A DNA stretch of 40,732 nucleotides. Source: a virus. The position numbers and the translations under genes are program-made. Positions 30,765 through 39,800 of the stretch are shown piece by piece (the stretch's first letter is position 1; each line of letters starts with the position of its first letter). Location of the stretch: positions 1 through 40,732 of the IMG/VR virus record IMGVR_UViG_3300015242_000030; one strand, written 5' to 3'. Below the pieces are notes generated by a model. The model was not told the DNA's origin. It saw only the letters and a program-made list of their open reading frames with translations, and searched no databases.

Positions 30765-31308
30765 GACTGAGCCAGCCAAGGGCGACAAAAGCCTCCTCAA
30801 TGATAAGGATGCTGCTGGCGCCCCAGAAAAGTATGCCGATTTCAAAGTCCCTGACGGCTATGAGCTTGACAAAGCTGTCGCCGAGAAAATCTCTCCAATG
30901 TTCAAAGAGATGAACCTTTCACAGGATCAGGCTCAAAAGCTGGTCGACTTCTATGTTGCTGAGACGAAAGAAAGCCAAGAGCGCCCATTCAAGGCTTACA
31001 CCGATCTGCGGAAGGAATGGCGCGATAGCGTCGCCTCCGGCCCTCTTGGCGATAAGCTTTCCGACGTGAAGGTCACCGTCTCTCGCGTGATTGACTCTCT
31101 TCCTGCCGATGTAGCGAAAGGCTTTCGCGAAGCGATGGATCTAACCGGTGCTGGTGACAACCCCTTCTTCATCCAAGCGATATACGCTTGGGCTCAAAAG
31201 CTAGCACCCGGCACCCACGTCCCAGCTGGCGGAGTAAGCAAATTCGCAAACGCGGTCGATGGCAAGCCTCGCTCGGCTGGCAGTGCATTATATCCTAATC
31301 TTCCATGA
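30592..31308 (+). CDS. Scaffold protein
   Basis: The 238-aa protein is acidic, with a Thr/Glu/Lys/Pro-rich unstructured first third, then APEKYADFKVPDGYELD and LSQDQAQKLVDFYVAETKES, the typical scaffold pattern of this phage group. It should guide capsid assembly and leave before maturation. ATG 30592 follows GAGGGAATATA. The first 173 bases overlap the end of the 152-aa gene. Its stop overlaps the endonuclease start (ATGA). Confidence 0.85.
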   Translation: MSEAQQPTVVQSPEGVERTPTGEIVDQTGKTEATTSTTPEPVKTEAETDTTKTTEPGKTEPAKGDKSLLNDKDAAGAPEKYADFKVPDGYELDKAVAEKISPMFKEMNLSQDQAQKLVDFYVAETKESQERPFKAYTDLRKEWRDSVASGPLGDKLSDVKVTVSRVIDSLPADVAKGFREAMDLTGAGDNPFFIQAIYAWAQKLAPGTHVPAGGVSKFANAVDGKPRSAGSALYPNLP

Positions 31309-31811
31309 TTACACAAGAAAAGTTCAAAGAGCTATTCGATTACGATCCGATTAGTGGCCGGTTTACTAATCGAATAGCTCGTGGCTCTAGAGCTCATGTT
31401 GGAGATAGAGCCGGTACATATCATATTTATGGATACCGACAAATACAAATAAATGGGTATGTTTATAAGGAACACAGACTTGCTTGGTTATATATGTATG
31501 GCGAATTTCCAGAAGAAATTGATCATATCAATGGTATTAGAGATGATAACAGAATAGCCAACTTGCGTTCTGTAACGCGAGGACAGAATAACGCTAATTC
31601 CGAAAGAGAAGTTGGAATTGCTGGCGTTAGAGGAGTTACCTGGTTTGAGCGCGACCAAAAATGGAAAGCACAAATCAGACTTGATGGCAGATGTAAGCAC
31701 CTGGGATACTTCGACACCGTCGAGCAAGCACACTGTGCATATCTCGCCGCTGCGGATTTATATCATGGTGAGCATGCAATTCATAATCGACCGTTTCGAA
31801 GGAGATTCTAA
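31305..31811 (+). CDS. HNH homing endonuclease with AP2 domain
   Basis: The N-terminal part has YKEHRLAWLYMYGEF followed by EIDHINGIRDDNRIANLR, the HNH motif; the C-terminal part GVTWFERDQKWKAQIRLDGR and HLGYFDTVEQAHCAYLAAA is an AP2 DNA-binding domain. It is a free-standing mobile endonuclease gene lying between scaffold and capsid genes. Its codons are more AT-rich than its neighbours. It ends RPFRRRF, and the AAGGAG inside those codons is the ribosome-binding site of the capsid gene. Confidence 0.9.
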   Translation: MITQEKFKELFDYDPISGRFTNRIARGSRAHVGDRAGTYHIYGYRQIQINGYVYKEHRLAWLYMYGEFPEEIDHINGIRDDNRIANLRSVTRGQNNANSEREVGIAGVRGVTWFERDQKWKAQIRLDGRCKHLGYFDTVEQAHCAYLAAADLYHGEHAIHNRPFRRRF

Positions 31812-32855
31812 ATGGCGACTATCGGCGCCGTAGCCCTCAGCTATGCTGATTGGGCCAAGAGAATGGATGACGGCTATAGAGTAGCTGTTATTATCGAGCT
31901 GCTTAGTCAGACGAATGAAGTGTTGGACGACATGCTGGTGATGGAGGGCAACCTTCCAACAGGCCATAAGACGACCGTCCGCACTGGCTTGCCTCAAGCA
32001 ACCTGGCGATTGCTCAATGCAGGTGTGCCGAACGCGAAAAGCACAACGGCTCAGATTGTCGATACCTGCGGCAATCTGGAAACCTACGCAGTCATCGACA
32101 AGGACGTCGCTGACCTCAACGGCAACACCGCCGACTTCCGCCTCTCTGAGGTTAAAGCCTTCTTGGAGGGCATGAGCCAGCAAGTCGCTTCGACCCTGAT
32201 CTACGGCAACCAAGCAGTCAACCCCGAACGCTTCACTGGCTTGGCCCCTCGCTACTCTACCAAGAACACTACCAACTCCCAAACCGCCAACAACGTCCTC
32301 GACGGTGGCGGCACTTCGAATACAAACACCTCAATGTGGATCCATGTCTGGGGCAGCGACACCGCCCACGCCACATTCCCTAAGGGCAAAATCACCGGCC
32401 TCCAACACAGAGATATGGGTGAGTGGCCGGTCCAAGACGCAGCAGGCAACACCTACCAAGCCTACCGTGACCACTTCAAGTGGGAAATCGGCTATGTTCT
32501 TCGTGACTGGCGATATGTCGCTCGCGTCGCCAACATCGACGTGACGCAGCTAACCGGCGTTGCTGCAGCGAACCTGATCAACCTGATCGTCCGCGCGCTC
32601 TACCGACTACCCACCGCTCCTGTCTCGGCTACTACCATCCAAACCTCAGACACCCCTGAAGTCCGGGCCAATATGGGCCGAACCGTGATCTACTGTAATA
32701 GGATCATCCGAACCTATTTGGACCTTCAGGCAATGAATAAGACTAATGTGCTCCTTCGAATCGAAGAATTCGATGGAAAGCCCGTCACCACTTTCCGCGG
32801 CATCCCCGTCCGTACCTGCGATGCCATTCTCTCTAACGAGGCGCAAGTCGTCTAA
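31812..32855 (+). CDS. Major capsid protein, BPP-1-like
   Basis: The 347-aa protein starts directly after the endonuclease stop. LSYADWAKRMDDGYRVAVII, LLSQTNEVLDDMLVMEGNLP, TVRTGLPQATWRLLNAGVP and DKDVADLNGNTADFRLSE are the signature of the BPP-1-type HK97-fold capsid proteins. It builds the icosahedral shell. The segment 121-143 reappears in the 93-aa protein next to terL. Confidence 0.92.
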   Translation: MATIGAVALSYADWAKRMDDGYRVAVIIELLSQTNEVLDDMLVMEGNLPTGHKTTVRTGLPQATWRLLNAGVPNAKSTTAQIVDTCGNLETYAVIDKDVADLNGNTADFRLSEVKAFLEGMSQQVASTLIYGNQAVNPERFTGLAPRYSTKNTTNSQTANNVLDGGGTSNTNTSMWIHVWGSDTAHATFPKGKITGLQHRDMGEWPVQDAAGNTYQAYRDHFKWEIGYVLRDWRYVARVANIDVTQLTGVAAANLINLIVRALYRLPTAPVSATTIQTSDTPEVRANMGRTVIYCNRIIRTYLDLQAMNKTNVLLRIEEFDGKPVTTFRGIPVRTCDAILSNEAQVV

Positions 32856-32866
32856 AGGAGCTTGAC

Positions 32867-33412
32867 ATGATTCTCGACAACCTCTTGATGTTCGACTCGC
32901 CTCTGGCGCCGAACAACCTTGCTCAAGTAGCAGGGACCTACGTCTCGACGAACGTCATCGATCTCGGCCTAAACTCTGGTATTCCCACCTCTGCGAATGG
33001 TGGTGGTGCTCGAGATATCGGCATCGGCGACGATCCGGCGATGAAGATGTTGGTGCAGGTGACCACCACCTTCACCTCTGGTGGCGCTGGTACCCTTGCC
33101 ATTGCCCTCCAAGGTGCCATCGATAACGGCTCTGGTGCACCCGCCGCCTTTAGCACTTGGTGGACCTCTCCTACCTATGCTTTAGCCACGCTGAACGCCG
33201 GCTCTCGGCTATACGACATGGATATGCCCCGGCCTCCAGACGGCATCGCCATCCCCCGCTTCCTTCGTATGCAGTATGTAATCGGCACTGCTACGATGAC
33301 AGCTGGAGCTATCGTCGCCGGCTTGGTGCTGGATCGAATGGATCAGCCTTACCAATCAACCGACAACTCGATTCTCGGCGGCTATCCTGCCGGCATCGTA
33401 ATTGCAAATTGA
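32867..33412 (+). CDS. Bbp16-like virion structural protein
   Basis: The 181-aa protein (DNLLMFDSPLAPNNLAQ, then STNVIDLGLNSGIPTS and MKMLVQVTTTFTSGGAGTLA) matches the family named after Bordetella phage BPP-1 Bbp16, which follows the capsid gene in that phage. It is probably a capsid decoration or stabilising protein. Start: ATG 32867 after AAAGGAG. Its stop overlaps the next start (TGATG). No signal peptide. Confidence 0.88.
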   Translation: MILDNLLMFDSPLAPNNLAQVAGTYVSTNVIDLGLNSGIPTSANGGGARDIGIGDDPAMKMLVQVTTTFTSGGAGTLAIALQGAIDNGSGAPAAFSTWWTSPTYALATLNAGSRLYDMDMPRPPDGIAIPRFLRMQYVIGTATMTAGAIVAGLVLDRMDQPYQSTDNSILGGYPAGIVIAN

Positions 33413-34050
33413 TGAAACGACTTTACCTTGCTGGGTTAGGGCTTCTTGCGCTTACTGCGGCGGCCCTATCCCAAGTCAACGTAGTCCCTCAAGTCGGACT
33501 AACCACTGCCTACCTCGCCAAGGCAACCTACTCCTCCGCCTTCTTTGGCTTGGTGCCGGTAGTCACCTCGGCCACAGATCAAATCTGCATCTCTGGCTCG
33601 GCTACCAAGACCATCCGGATTCAGCGGCTAACCATCGCTGGAACCACCGCAACGGCTAATCAAAGCGTGCCTTTGAGCTTACTCCGTCGAGTCTCGCTCG
33701 ACACCGGCGGCACTGCTGCTCTAACCACCGCCAATCCTGGCGTCACTACCCAAATCGCCAAGCGAGATGTCTCTACCTCAGCTCCAACCGCTGTACTTGT
33801 GTCTTACACCGCTGCTCCTACTATCGTCGACTCTGCTCCTACCTATATCGATTCGCTGATGATGACTATGTCTTTGGTCGTTGCAACCGGATCACCTGGG
33901 GTAGTCGACTTTAACTACGCTAGAGATATCGAGAACCTCCTCCAGGCCCCGACTCTTGTTGGGGTTAATTCACAAATCTGCGTTAACAACTCCGCAGCTT
34001 TGACGAATGCCTCGCTTTGGAATGGTTCTATCGTTTGGACAGAGGAGTAA
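33412..34050 (+). CDS. Virion-type protein with Sec signal peptide (212 aa)
   Basis: ATG 33412 overlaps the preceding stop (TGATG); no clear ribosome-binding site is present. The N-terminus MKRLYLAGLGLLALTAAALS is a Sec signal. The mature part (ISGSATKTIRIQRLTIAGTT, ending GSIVWTEE) resembles a beta-rich protein found in phage virions, from memory. It is the first of six genes in a row with signal peptides. It may be a decoration or tail-surface protein; why it is exported is unclear. Confidence 0.65.
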   Translation: MKRLYLAGLGLLALTAAALSQVNVVPQVGLTTAYLAKATYSSAFFGLVPVVTSATDQICISGSATKTIRIQRLTIAGTTATANQSVPLSLLRRVSLDTGGTAALTTANPGVTTQIAKRDVSTSAPTAVLVSYTAAPTIVDSAPTYIDSLMMTMSLVVATGSPGVVDFNYARDIENLLQAPTLVGVNSQICVNNSAALTNASLWNGSIVWTEE

Positions 34051-34053
34051 GCC

Positions 34054-34485
34054 ATGAAGAAGTATCTCCTACCTTCGGCATTGATTCTGGCTCTGGGGCT
34101 AGGCCTAGCGCTGGCGCAGAACATCACTAAAGGCATCCAACTCTCGCAGGACCCAACAGGTCCGATCGGGATGGATGCTTCAAACAACGTCTACTTCCCA
34201 AACAAAATCCTCTCTACTCGAACGACCACGCCAGTGCTCTCTAGCTGTGGCACTTCCCCCTCAGTGGTTGGGAATGACACTGTTGGGAAGTTGACCACCG
34301 GCTCGGCTGCTACTACCTGCACTATTACCTTCTCGGCGGCTTACAATGTGGCTCCAGCCTGCATCCTCTCGGCACAAGGGGCCTCGCCGGTGATCCCAAC
34401 CTACACCACCTCAACCACCGCTATCACCGTAACGGTTGATGTGGCTTCAACCGTTTACAACTACATCTGCCTCTCTCAAGGGTGA
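34054..34485 (+). CDS. Secreted beta-rich protein (143 aa)
   Basis: AGAGGAG precedes ATG 34054. The N-terminus MKKYLLPSALILALGLGLAL is a signal peptide (cleavage near ALA-Q). The mature part has FPNKILSTRTTTPVLSSCGT, then VVGNDTVGKLTTGSAATTCT and PACILSAQGASP, a pattern seen in tail-fibre-end or phage-associated surface proteins. It includes several cysteines that could form disulfides outside the cytoplasm. Confidence 0.6.
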   Translation: MKKYLLPSALILALGLGLALAQNITKGIQLSQDPTGPIGMDASNNVYFPNKILSTRTTTPVLSSCGTSPSVVGNDTVGKLTTGSAATTCTITFSAAYNVAPACILSAQGASPVIPTYTTSTTAITVTVDVASTVYNYICLSQG

Positions 34486-34489
34486 TGTC

Positions 34490-35734
34490 ATGTGGAAGCT
34501 TTGGCTGGCGCTTTGCTTCGTGACTCTGGGCTTTGCGCCGGCCCAGGCTCAACCTGTTACCCTTCCACCACCAGCTGGGTGGACTGGGATAATTTGTGTC
34601 TACAACTCTTCTCAACCGACTCTCACCTCCGGTCAGGCTGGCTTTGTTCAATGTGACTCTCATGGCAACCTTGTTACTGGCAGTGGAGCTAGCTCATCTA
34701 CTGGATTTGCGCCACTAGCCTATGCCACGCCGCTATCTGTTACTACGACTTCAGGCTCAACGACTTTGCCGACTGGCACCGTAGTCGTTGTCTACAATAC
34801 CGGTTCCGTCGCGGCCTATTGCACGCTTGGTATCGGCCTGGCTGTGGCCGGGACTTCGAACGATCAAATCGCTCCAGGCGGATTCTGGACCTACTCGCCC
34901 GGCGTCAACAATACGATCGCGTGCATCACGGCAAGCAGCACGACTACGCTGAACATCGCTGGCGGCTCTGGCTCACCAGCGGGCTCAGGCGGAGGGGGTG
35001 GGTCTGGTGGAGGTGGTGGGGCAGTCACGATTGCTGATGGGGCTGATGTCACGCAGGGTGCGCTAGCCGATGCTGCGTGCGCTACAGATACCGGCACTTG
35101 CACGCAACAAGCGTTGATAAAGCGCCTGCTGCAATTGGCTGACTCATGGATACCATGCCAGGCTGCAACTACTCCAACAACAAATTCGCCCGTTTCGTCT
35201 GGATCAAGCGTCCCCGTTCAATGTAATCTGCGCGGTGTCTTGTGGACCAATTCGGCCATTGATCAGACAACGCCGGGCACAAGCAACCTCGTCGCGGCAG
35301 GACAGAACGGGACCTGGACGGTCCAGCCCGGCAATACCGCCAACACCACACCGTGGCTCGTAACGACGACGCCCGGCACATCGGGTGGCACATCGACTAC
35401 AGGGAATATTGCTGCCAATAACACGACGGCAGTGGTGATCAAGGCAAGCGCTGGGCAGCTTTATGGTGTGCAGGTCTATGGAATTGGGACCGCCCCAGCA
35501 TATCTAAAGATTTACAATGCTACAAGTGCTACTTGCGGATCAGGGACGCCGGTGAAACGTTTAATGATTCCAGCAGCATCCACCGCCGCGAATGGTGCTG
35601 GTAGCAATATCTCCTTCGGTAGCGGCGTAGCCTTCGGAACCGGTATCACTTACTGTGTCACGACCGGTATCACTGATGCCGATACATCGGCCCCTGCTGC
35701 GTCTACCTATTTGGTCAATCTGGACTGGAAGTGA
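34490..35734 (+). CDS. Secreted two-domain virion-type protein with Gly linker (414 aa)
   Basis: ATG 34490 follows AAGGGTGA. The signal peptide MWKLWLALCFVTLGFAPAQA precedes a beta-rich domain (LPTGTVVVVYNTGSVAAYCT), then a GSGGGGGSGGGGG linker (about residues 165-180) and a C-terminal domain (KASAGQLYGVQVYGIGTAPA, ending YLVNLDWK) like those in phage virion or tail surface proteins. Six or more cysteines again suit an oxidising location. The frame is open further upstream to 34436, inside the previous gene. Confidence 0.65.
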   Translation: MWKLWLALCFVTLGFAPAQAQPVTLPPPAGWTGIICVYNSSQPTLTSGQAGFVQCDSHGNLVTGSGASSSTGFAPLAYATPLSVTTTSGSTTLPTGTVVVVYNTGSVAAYCTLGIGLAVAGTSNDQIAPGGFWTYSPGVNNTIACITASSTTTLNIAGGSGSPAGSGGGGGSGGGGGAVTIADGADVTQGALADAACATDTGTCTQQALIKRLLQLADSWIPCQAATTPTTNSPVSSGSSVPVQCNLRGVLWTNSAIDQTTPGTSNLVAAGQNGTWTVQPGNTANTTPWLVTTTPGTSGGTSTTGNIAANNTTAVVIKASAGQLYGVQVYGIGTAPAYLKIYNATSATCGSGTPVKRLMIPAASTAANGAGSNISFGSGVAFGTGITYCVTTGITDADTSAPAASTYLVNLDWK

Positions 35735-36837
35735 TGCGAAAAGCCTTTCTTTCATTGATAGCATTTTTGTGGCTGTTGACGCCGGCCTCGGCTCAGCTGA
35801 CTCAGCTTGGAGTTGGTGAAGGTGGGTTAGGTGGTGGCACGTGCGCTCCAGGAACTATTACAGTATTTCTTACTTCAGCCAGCTCTTCCCCCTGGGCTGT
35901 TCCTGGCTGCTGGAACAATGCAAACAATTCAATTGAGGTCATTGCCTCTGGAGGTGGTGCCGGCGGCGCATCGTCAGCAACTCATAGCGCGCCGGGAGGC
36001 GGTGGAGCGTACTCGGCCGTAACCAACCAGACCATCTCAGGCAATGTCGGGTTCTCATGCGGCAATGGCGGTGCTGGGGGTATTGGTGGCGGTAATGGTG
36101 GTGTTATCGGCCCCGATGCTTGGTTTTGTAGCAGCACATCGAACTGCGCTTCGATTGGGGGCTCAGCTGTCATAGTTGGTGCCAAAGGTGGCGCGGGCGG
36201 CGGTTCTGCCTCTGGAGTAATTAGCGGCGCAGCCGGTGGCGCTTCAGCAAGTGGCGTTGGTTCAACCAAAAATTCCGGTGGCAAAGGTGGCGATAACCCA
36301 GGTGTCTCCGCTCCGGGTGGTGGAGGTGGGGCAGGTGCTCCAAGTGGGATAGGTCGGGCTGGTGGCGCTGGTGCAGCAGGCGGTGGAGGTTCGGGTGGAG
36401 GAGGTGGCGGGGCTTCTAGTGCGACAGCAGGTTCTTCACCCAGCGCTGGGACTGGCGGCGCGGGCGGGCTTGGTTCCGATGCTACAGCTGGTGGAACGGG
36501 TGGTGCTGTAAATGCAGCCGGTGTCGGCGGCAACGGGACAACCCCAACTGCTGGCGCTTCAGCAAGCGGTCCTGGCGGCGGCGGCGGAGGCCAAGGCTCG
36601 ACTGGCGGGGGTACTGCTGGAGCAGGTGGGGCAGGTAAGGAATGGGATGCTACACACGGTAGTGGAGGAGGGGGAGGTGGAGGAGGTACAGGAACAGCGC
36701 CCGGGACCAGTACTAATGGAGGCGCTGGCGGTCTTTATGGGGGTGGTGGAGGTGGGGCAGGTACGGAAACCACTTCTGGCTCGACGACTGGCGGCGCGGG
36801 CGTGGGATGTCTGATCGTAGTTAAATATACGAATTGA
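35734..36837 (+). CDS. Secreted glycine-rich protein (367 aa), tail-adhesin-like
   Basis: TGATG overlap marks the start (a GTG at 35731 is also possible). A signal peptide (MRKAFLSLIAFLWLLTPASA) is followed by a region made mainly of Gly with Ala, Ser and Thr, in runs such as GAGGAGAAGGGGSGGGGGG, and the end GCLIVVKYTN. Gly-rich sandwiches of this type occur in phage receptor-binding adhesins (for example the T-even gp38 group). The role as an adhesin is inferred; a secreted or surface-displayed form would be new. Confidence 0.6.
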   Translation: MRKAFLSLIAFLWLLTPASAQLTQLGVGEGGLGGGTCAPGTITVFLTSASSSPWAVPGCWNNANNSIEVIASGGGAGGASSATHSAPGGGGAYSAVTNQTISGNVGFSCGNGGAGGIGGGNGGVIGPDAWFCSSTSNCASIGGSAVIVGAKGGAGGGSASGVISGAAGGASASGVGSTKNSGGKGGDNPGVSAPGGGGGAGAPSGIGRAGGAGAAGGGGSGGGGGGASSATAGSSPSAGTGGAGGLGSDATAGGTGGAVNAAGVGGNGTTPTAGASASGPGGGGGGQGSTGGGTAGAGGAGKEWDATHGSGGGGGGGGTGTAPGTSTNGGAGGLYGGGGGGAGTETTSGSTTGGAGVGCLIVVKYTN

Positions 36838-36838
36838 C

Positions 36839-39800
36839 ATGAAAAAAATAATAACCATCCTTTTCTTGATTATGACGGTTTCCTTCGCTTCGGCGTATTT
36901 TCCGAAAGGATTGGTTATTGCTCCACCTCCGCCAACACCTGATCTGGTCTTCGAGTTTACGACCGGCGCCGTCACGAATTGCACGCTGGCGACATGTCTC
37001 GCCAATACCCGCGCTGATTCAGTTCAATGGTTTGATTCCGCCGGGGCGTGGTTTACCTGCAGCCCCAACACGCTGTGCCTCAACGGCTTCGGTCTGCTCA
37101 ATCAGGCACCGTCGACTAATCTGATCTTATGGTCGCAGGATTTGGATAACGCCTATTGGACCAAAACCAATGTGACGATCACAGCCAATTCAACCATCGC
37201 GCCTGATGGGACGTCGACCGCAGACACGATAACCGACACGGCGACGAATAGTTTTCATGCAATAAGCGAAGGAACGAACGCGACTTTCGTAAACGGCTTT
37301 ACTTATGCATTCTCGAAGTATGTAAAGGCTGGTACGCATAATTATGTGCAGATGACTGTGCCATTTGGGCAATTCTCGAATATTCCTTATGCCAACTATG
37401 ACCTGACAACCTGCAAACCGACGCTCGTAGCTTCGAATTCGCCGGCGGTTATTGCCTCTCCAATTGGAGCTGCTGCCGGAGGGCAACCTGTTGCTGGTGG
37501 GTATTGCTGGCTGTGGTTAATAGCCAAAGCAACATCGAATGCGGCCAACTCCGGCCTCAATCTGGTAATGATCAACGATCCCTTGTCGGTAAGGGCACCA
37601 GTTTACCCCGGTACTGGCGGTAGTGTCATAGCATGGGGACTGCAGGTCGAGACGCTGGCGCCGTCGTCGTACATGGCGACGGCGGGGTCAACGACCTCGC
37701 GGGCTGGCGATCAGATCCAAGCGATCGGCGCTCTCGCTACCGCATTGAATGGTAGCCAGGGTTATGTCGCGACCACACAGGGCCAGATGTATGGCCCGCA
37801 ATTCGTGCCTGGCGGGGTCATTGTCGGCCGAAACAATATCACCGACACCATCTTGCAGCTGACCGGATTACAGACGGTCAGTGCGAAGTCGGCTAATAGC
37901 AATATCGCGCCAGCGACTATCGGCTCTGCTCCTTCGATCGGACAGGGGCCAACCAAATTAGGGGCGTCCTGGGGGCCATCAAAGATATCGACCGTTGCAA
38001 ATGGCGGCACGGTCGGCACGTTTGCCGGTACGTTCAGCGGCTCCGGCACGCCCTATCTGATGAGCCCCGGCCCGGCCGTCGGAGGCACGACCGGATATGC
38101 TTCCGGGTATTTGCAAAAGCTTACTGTCGGAACGACGCAGCCAAGCGATGCAGCCTTGGCCGCGGCCGCTCCGGTGTCCGGCATTCCCCTGGGGGCCGGC
38201 ACAATCGCGGTCACGGTGCCTGCGAATGGTGACGCCGTCACCGGCTTTGAGACGCTGACTGCAACGTCAACCAATGGTCAGTATCTTCAGAACGTTGCGT
38301 TCTTGATCGACGGCTCGCCGATAGCGTCGACGGCAAGCTGGGGCTCATTCCTATTCAACTGGAATAGCGCGTCGGTGCTGGATGGAGCGCACACGATCGT
38401 CGCCACGGGAACCGATCTGCTTGGAAACGCCGGCACGTCGCCGACGATCAACTTCACGACCAACAATGGCACGGCTGGCGGAAATATTCATTATTTTGCG
38501 AATGGTGGCGCGGACACCGGTAACTGCACAAACATTGCGGCACCCTGTGCCACTATCTCATACGCAAACACTTTAGTTTATCAGCTGGCAGACCAGATTC
38601 TCTTTAACGGAGGCGATACGTTCGTCGGCTGCCTCGTCATAAATGGTCTGACCAACTGGCTCTCGACAAACGCAAATCGCGGAACGATCGGCTCGTACGG
38701 TACTGGGGTCGCGACCATCAATCCGAACTGTACCGGCGAGAGCGGAGGCATTCGCGTTAACGCTGCAAACGGCGTGATCGTCCAAGACTTGACGGTCAAT
38801 GCCCTGACTATCCCGACCCCGCGGGGGGCAGTCATTCTGCAGAACAGCACGGGCTCGCAGGTAAGCGGTCTGGTGTTTCAGCGGCTGACCTTGTCAGGTG
38901 CTAGATATTTCCAAAGTACCGCTCCTGCGGGTGGCCAGGGCCAGAATGGCGGCGATTTCTTTTATGAAGGCTTTCCGGGGAATGGTGGCTTCAATGGTCT
39001 TCAGATTCTCAACAGCACGATTTGCGGCTCGTCTGGAAACACCAGTGGGGATGACAGCGCGATTGCTGGCTTTGGGTCGAATATCAATATTCTGAATGTT
39101 ACCATTCAGGGAAACATCGCCTGCAATATCGGTGGCGGCCCGGTGGCAGCCGCGGGTTTCGGGAAAGCCTACCCCCCAATGGGTGACGGTATTCATATCC
39201 AAGCAATGAATACCGTGCTCTCGCAGTTCAATCTTGCCCATGACAATGGGGGCAACATGTCTAGCTGCGGCGGCCCAGCAGGAACGATAACGGCGTCGGC
39301 AAATACAGTCACGGCGCAGTTCAGCGAAAGCTATAATATAACCTATGTTCCGGCTGGCGCTTTGAACTATCCCACGGGATGGTGCGACGGCGAGGGCGGA
39401 GACTTCGACAACGATACGCTCAATGCGCTTGGTCAATATTTTTACAGCCACGATAATGCCGGGCCGAGCTTTCTTCTGTTCATGAACAATACCGGCTGCT
39501 GCTCCGGTTGGAACAATAATACCTGGCGCTACAGCATCGGCGAGAACGACGACCGTACCGGCTCGACGGGTCTTGCGCAGCTGACCTTTCAACCGCTGCA
39601 GAGCGGCCATACTGGCAATATGTACAACATGACGGAGTGGAATAACCTTGTTTTTAACGGCAGCGCTTTTGGAAATACCAATGTTTGTGCGCCTGGGTTT
39701 GCTGTCAATACTGCGAGTGCCCTTAGCGGAGTTCTCAAAAACAGCATCTTCTCGCTGGGGGCCTGCACGTCTGGCGGGGGTGGCTGGGAGCCCGCGAATA

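Noticed and set aside
34981-35030. Gly/Ser linker region as a possible cloning artefact
   Set aside because: The linker codons are varied and in frame between two natural phage-type domains, so a natural linker is more likely.
35982-36533. 183-aa Pro-rich minus-strand frame
   Set aside because: It is the reverse of the Gly-rich repeats (GGN codons read as Pro); no start signal or neighbours on that strand.
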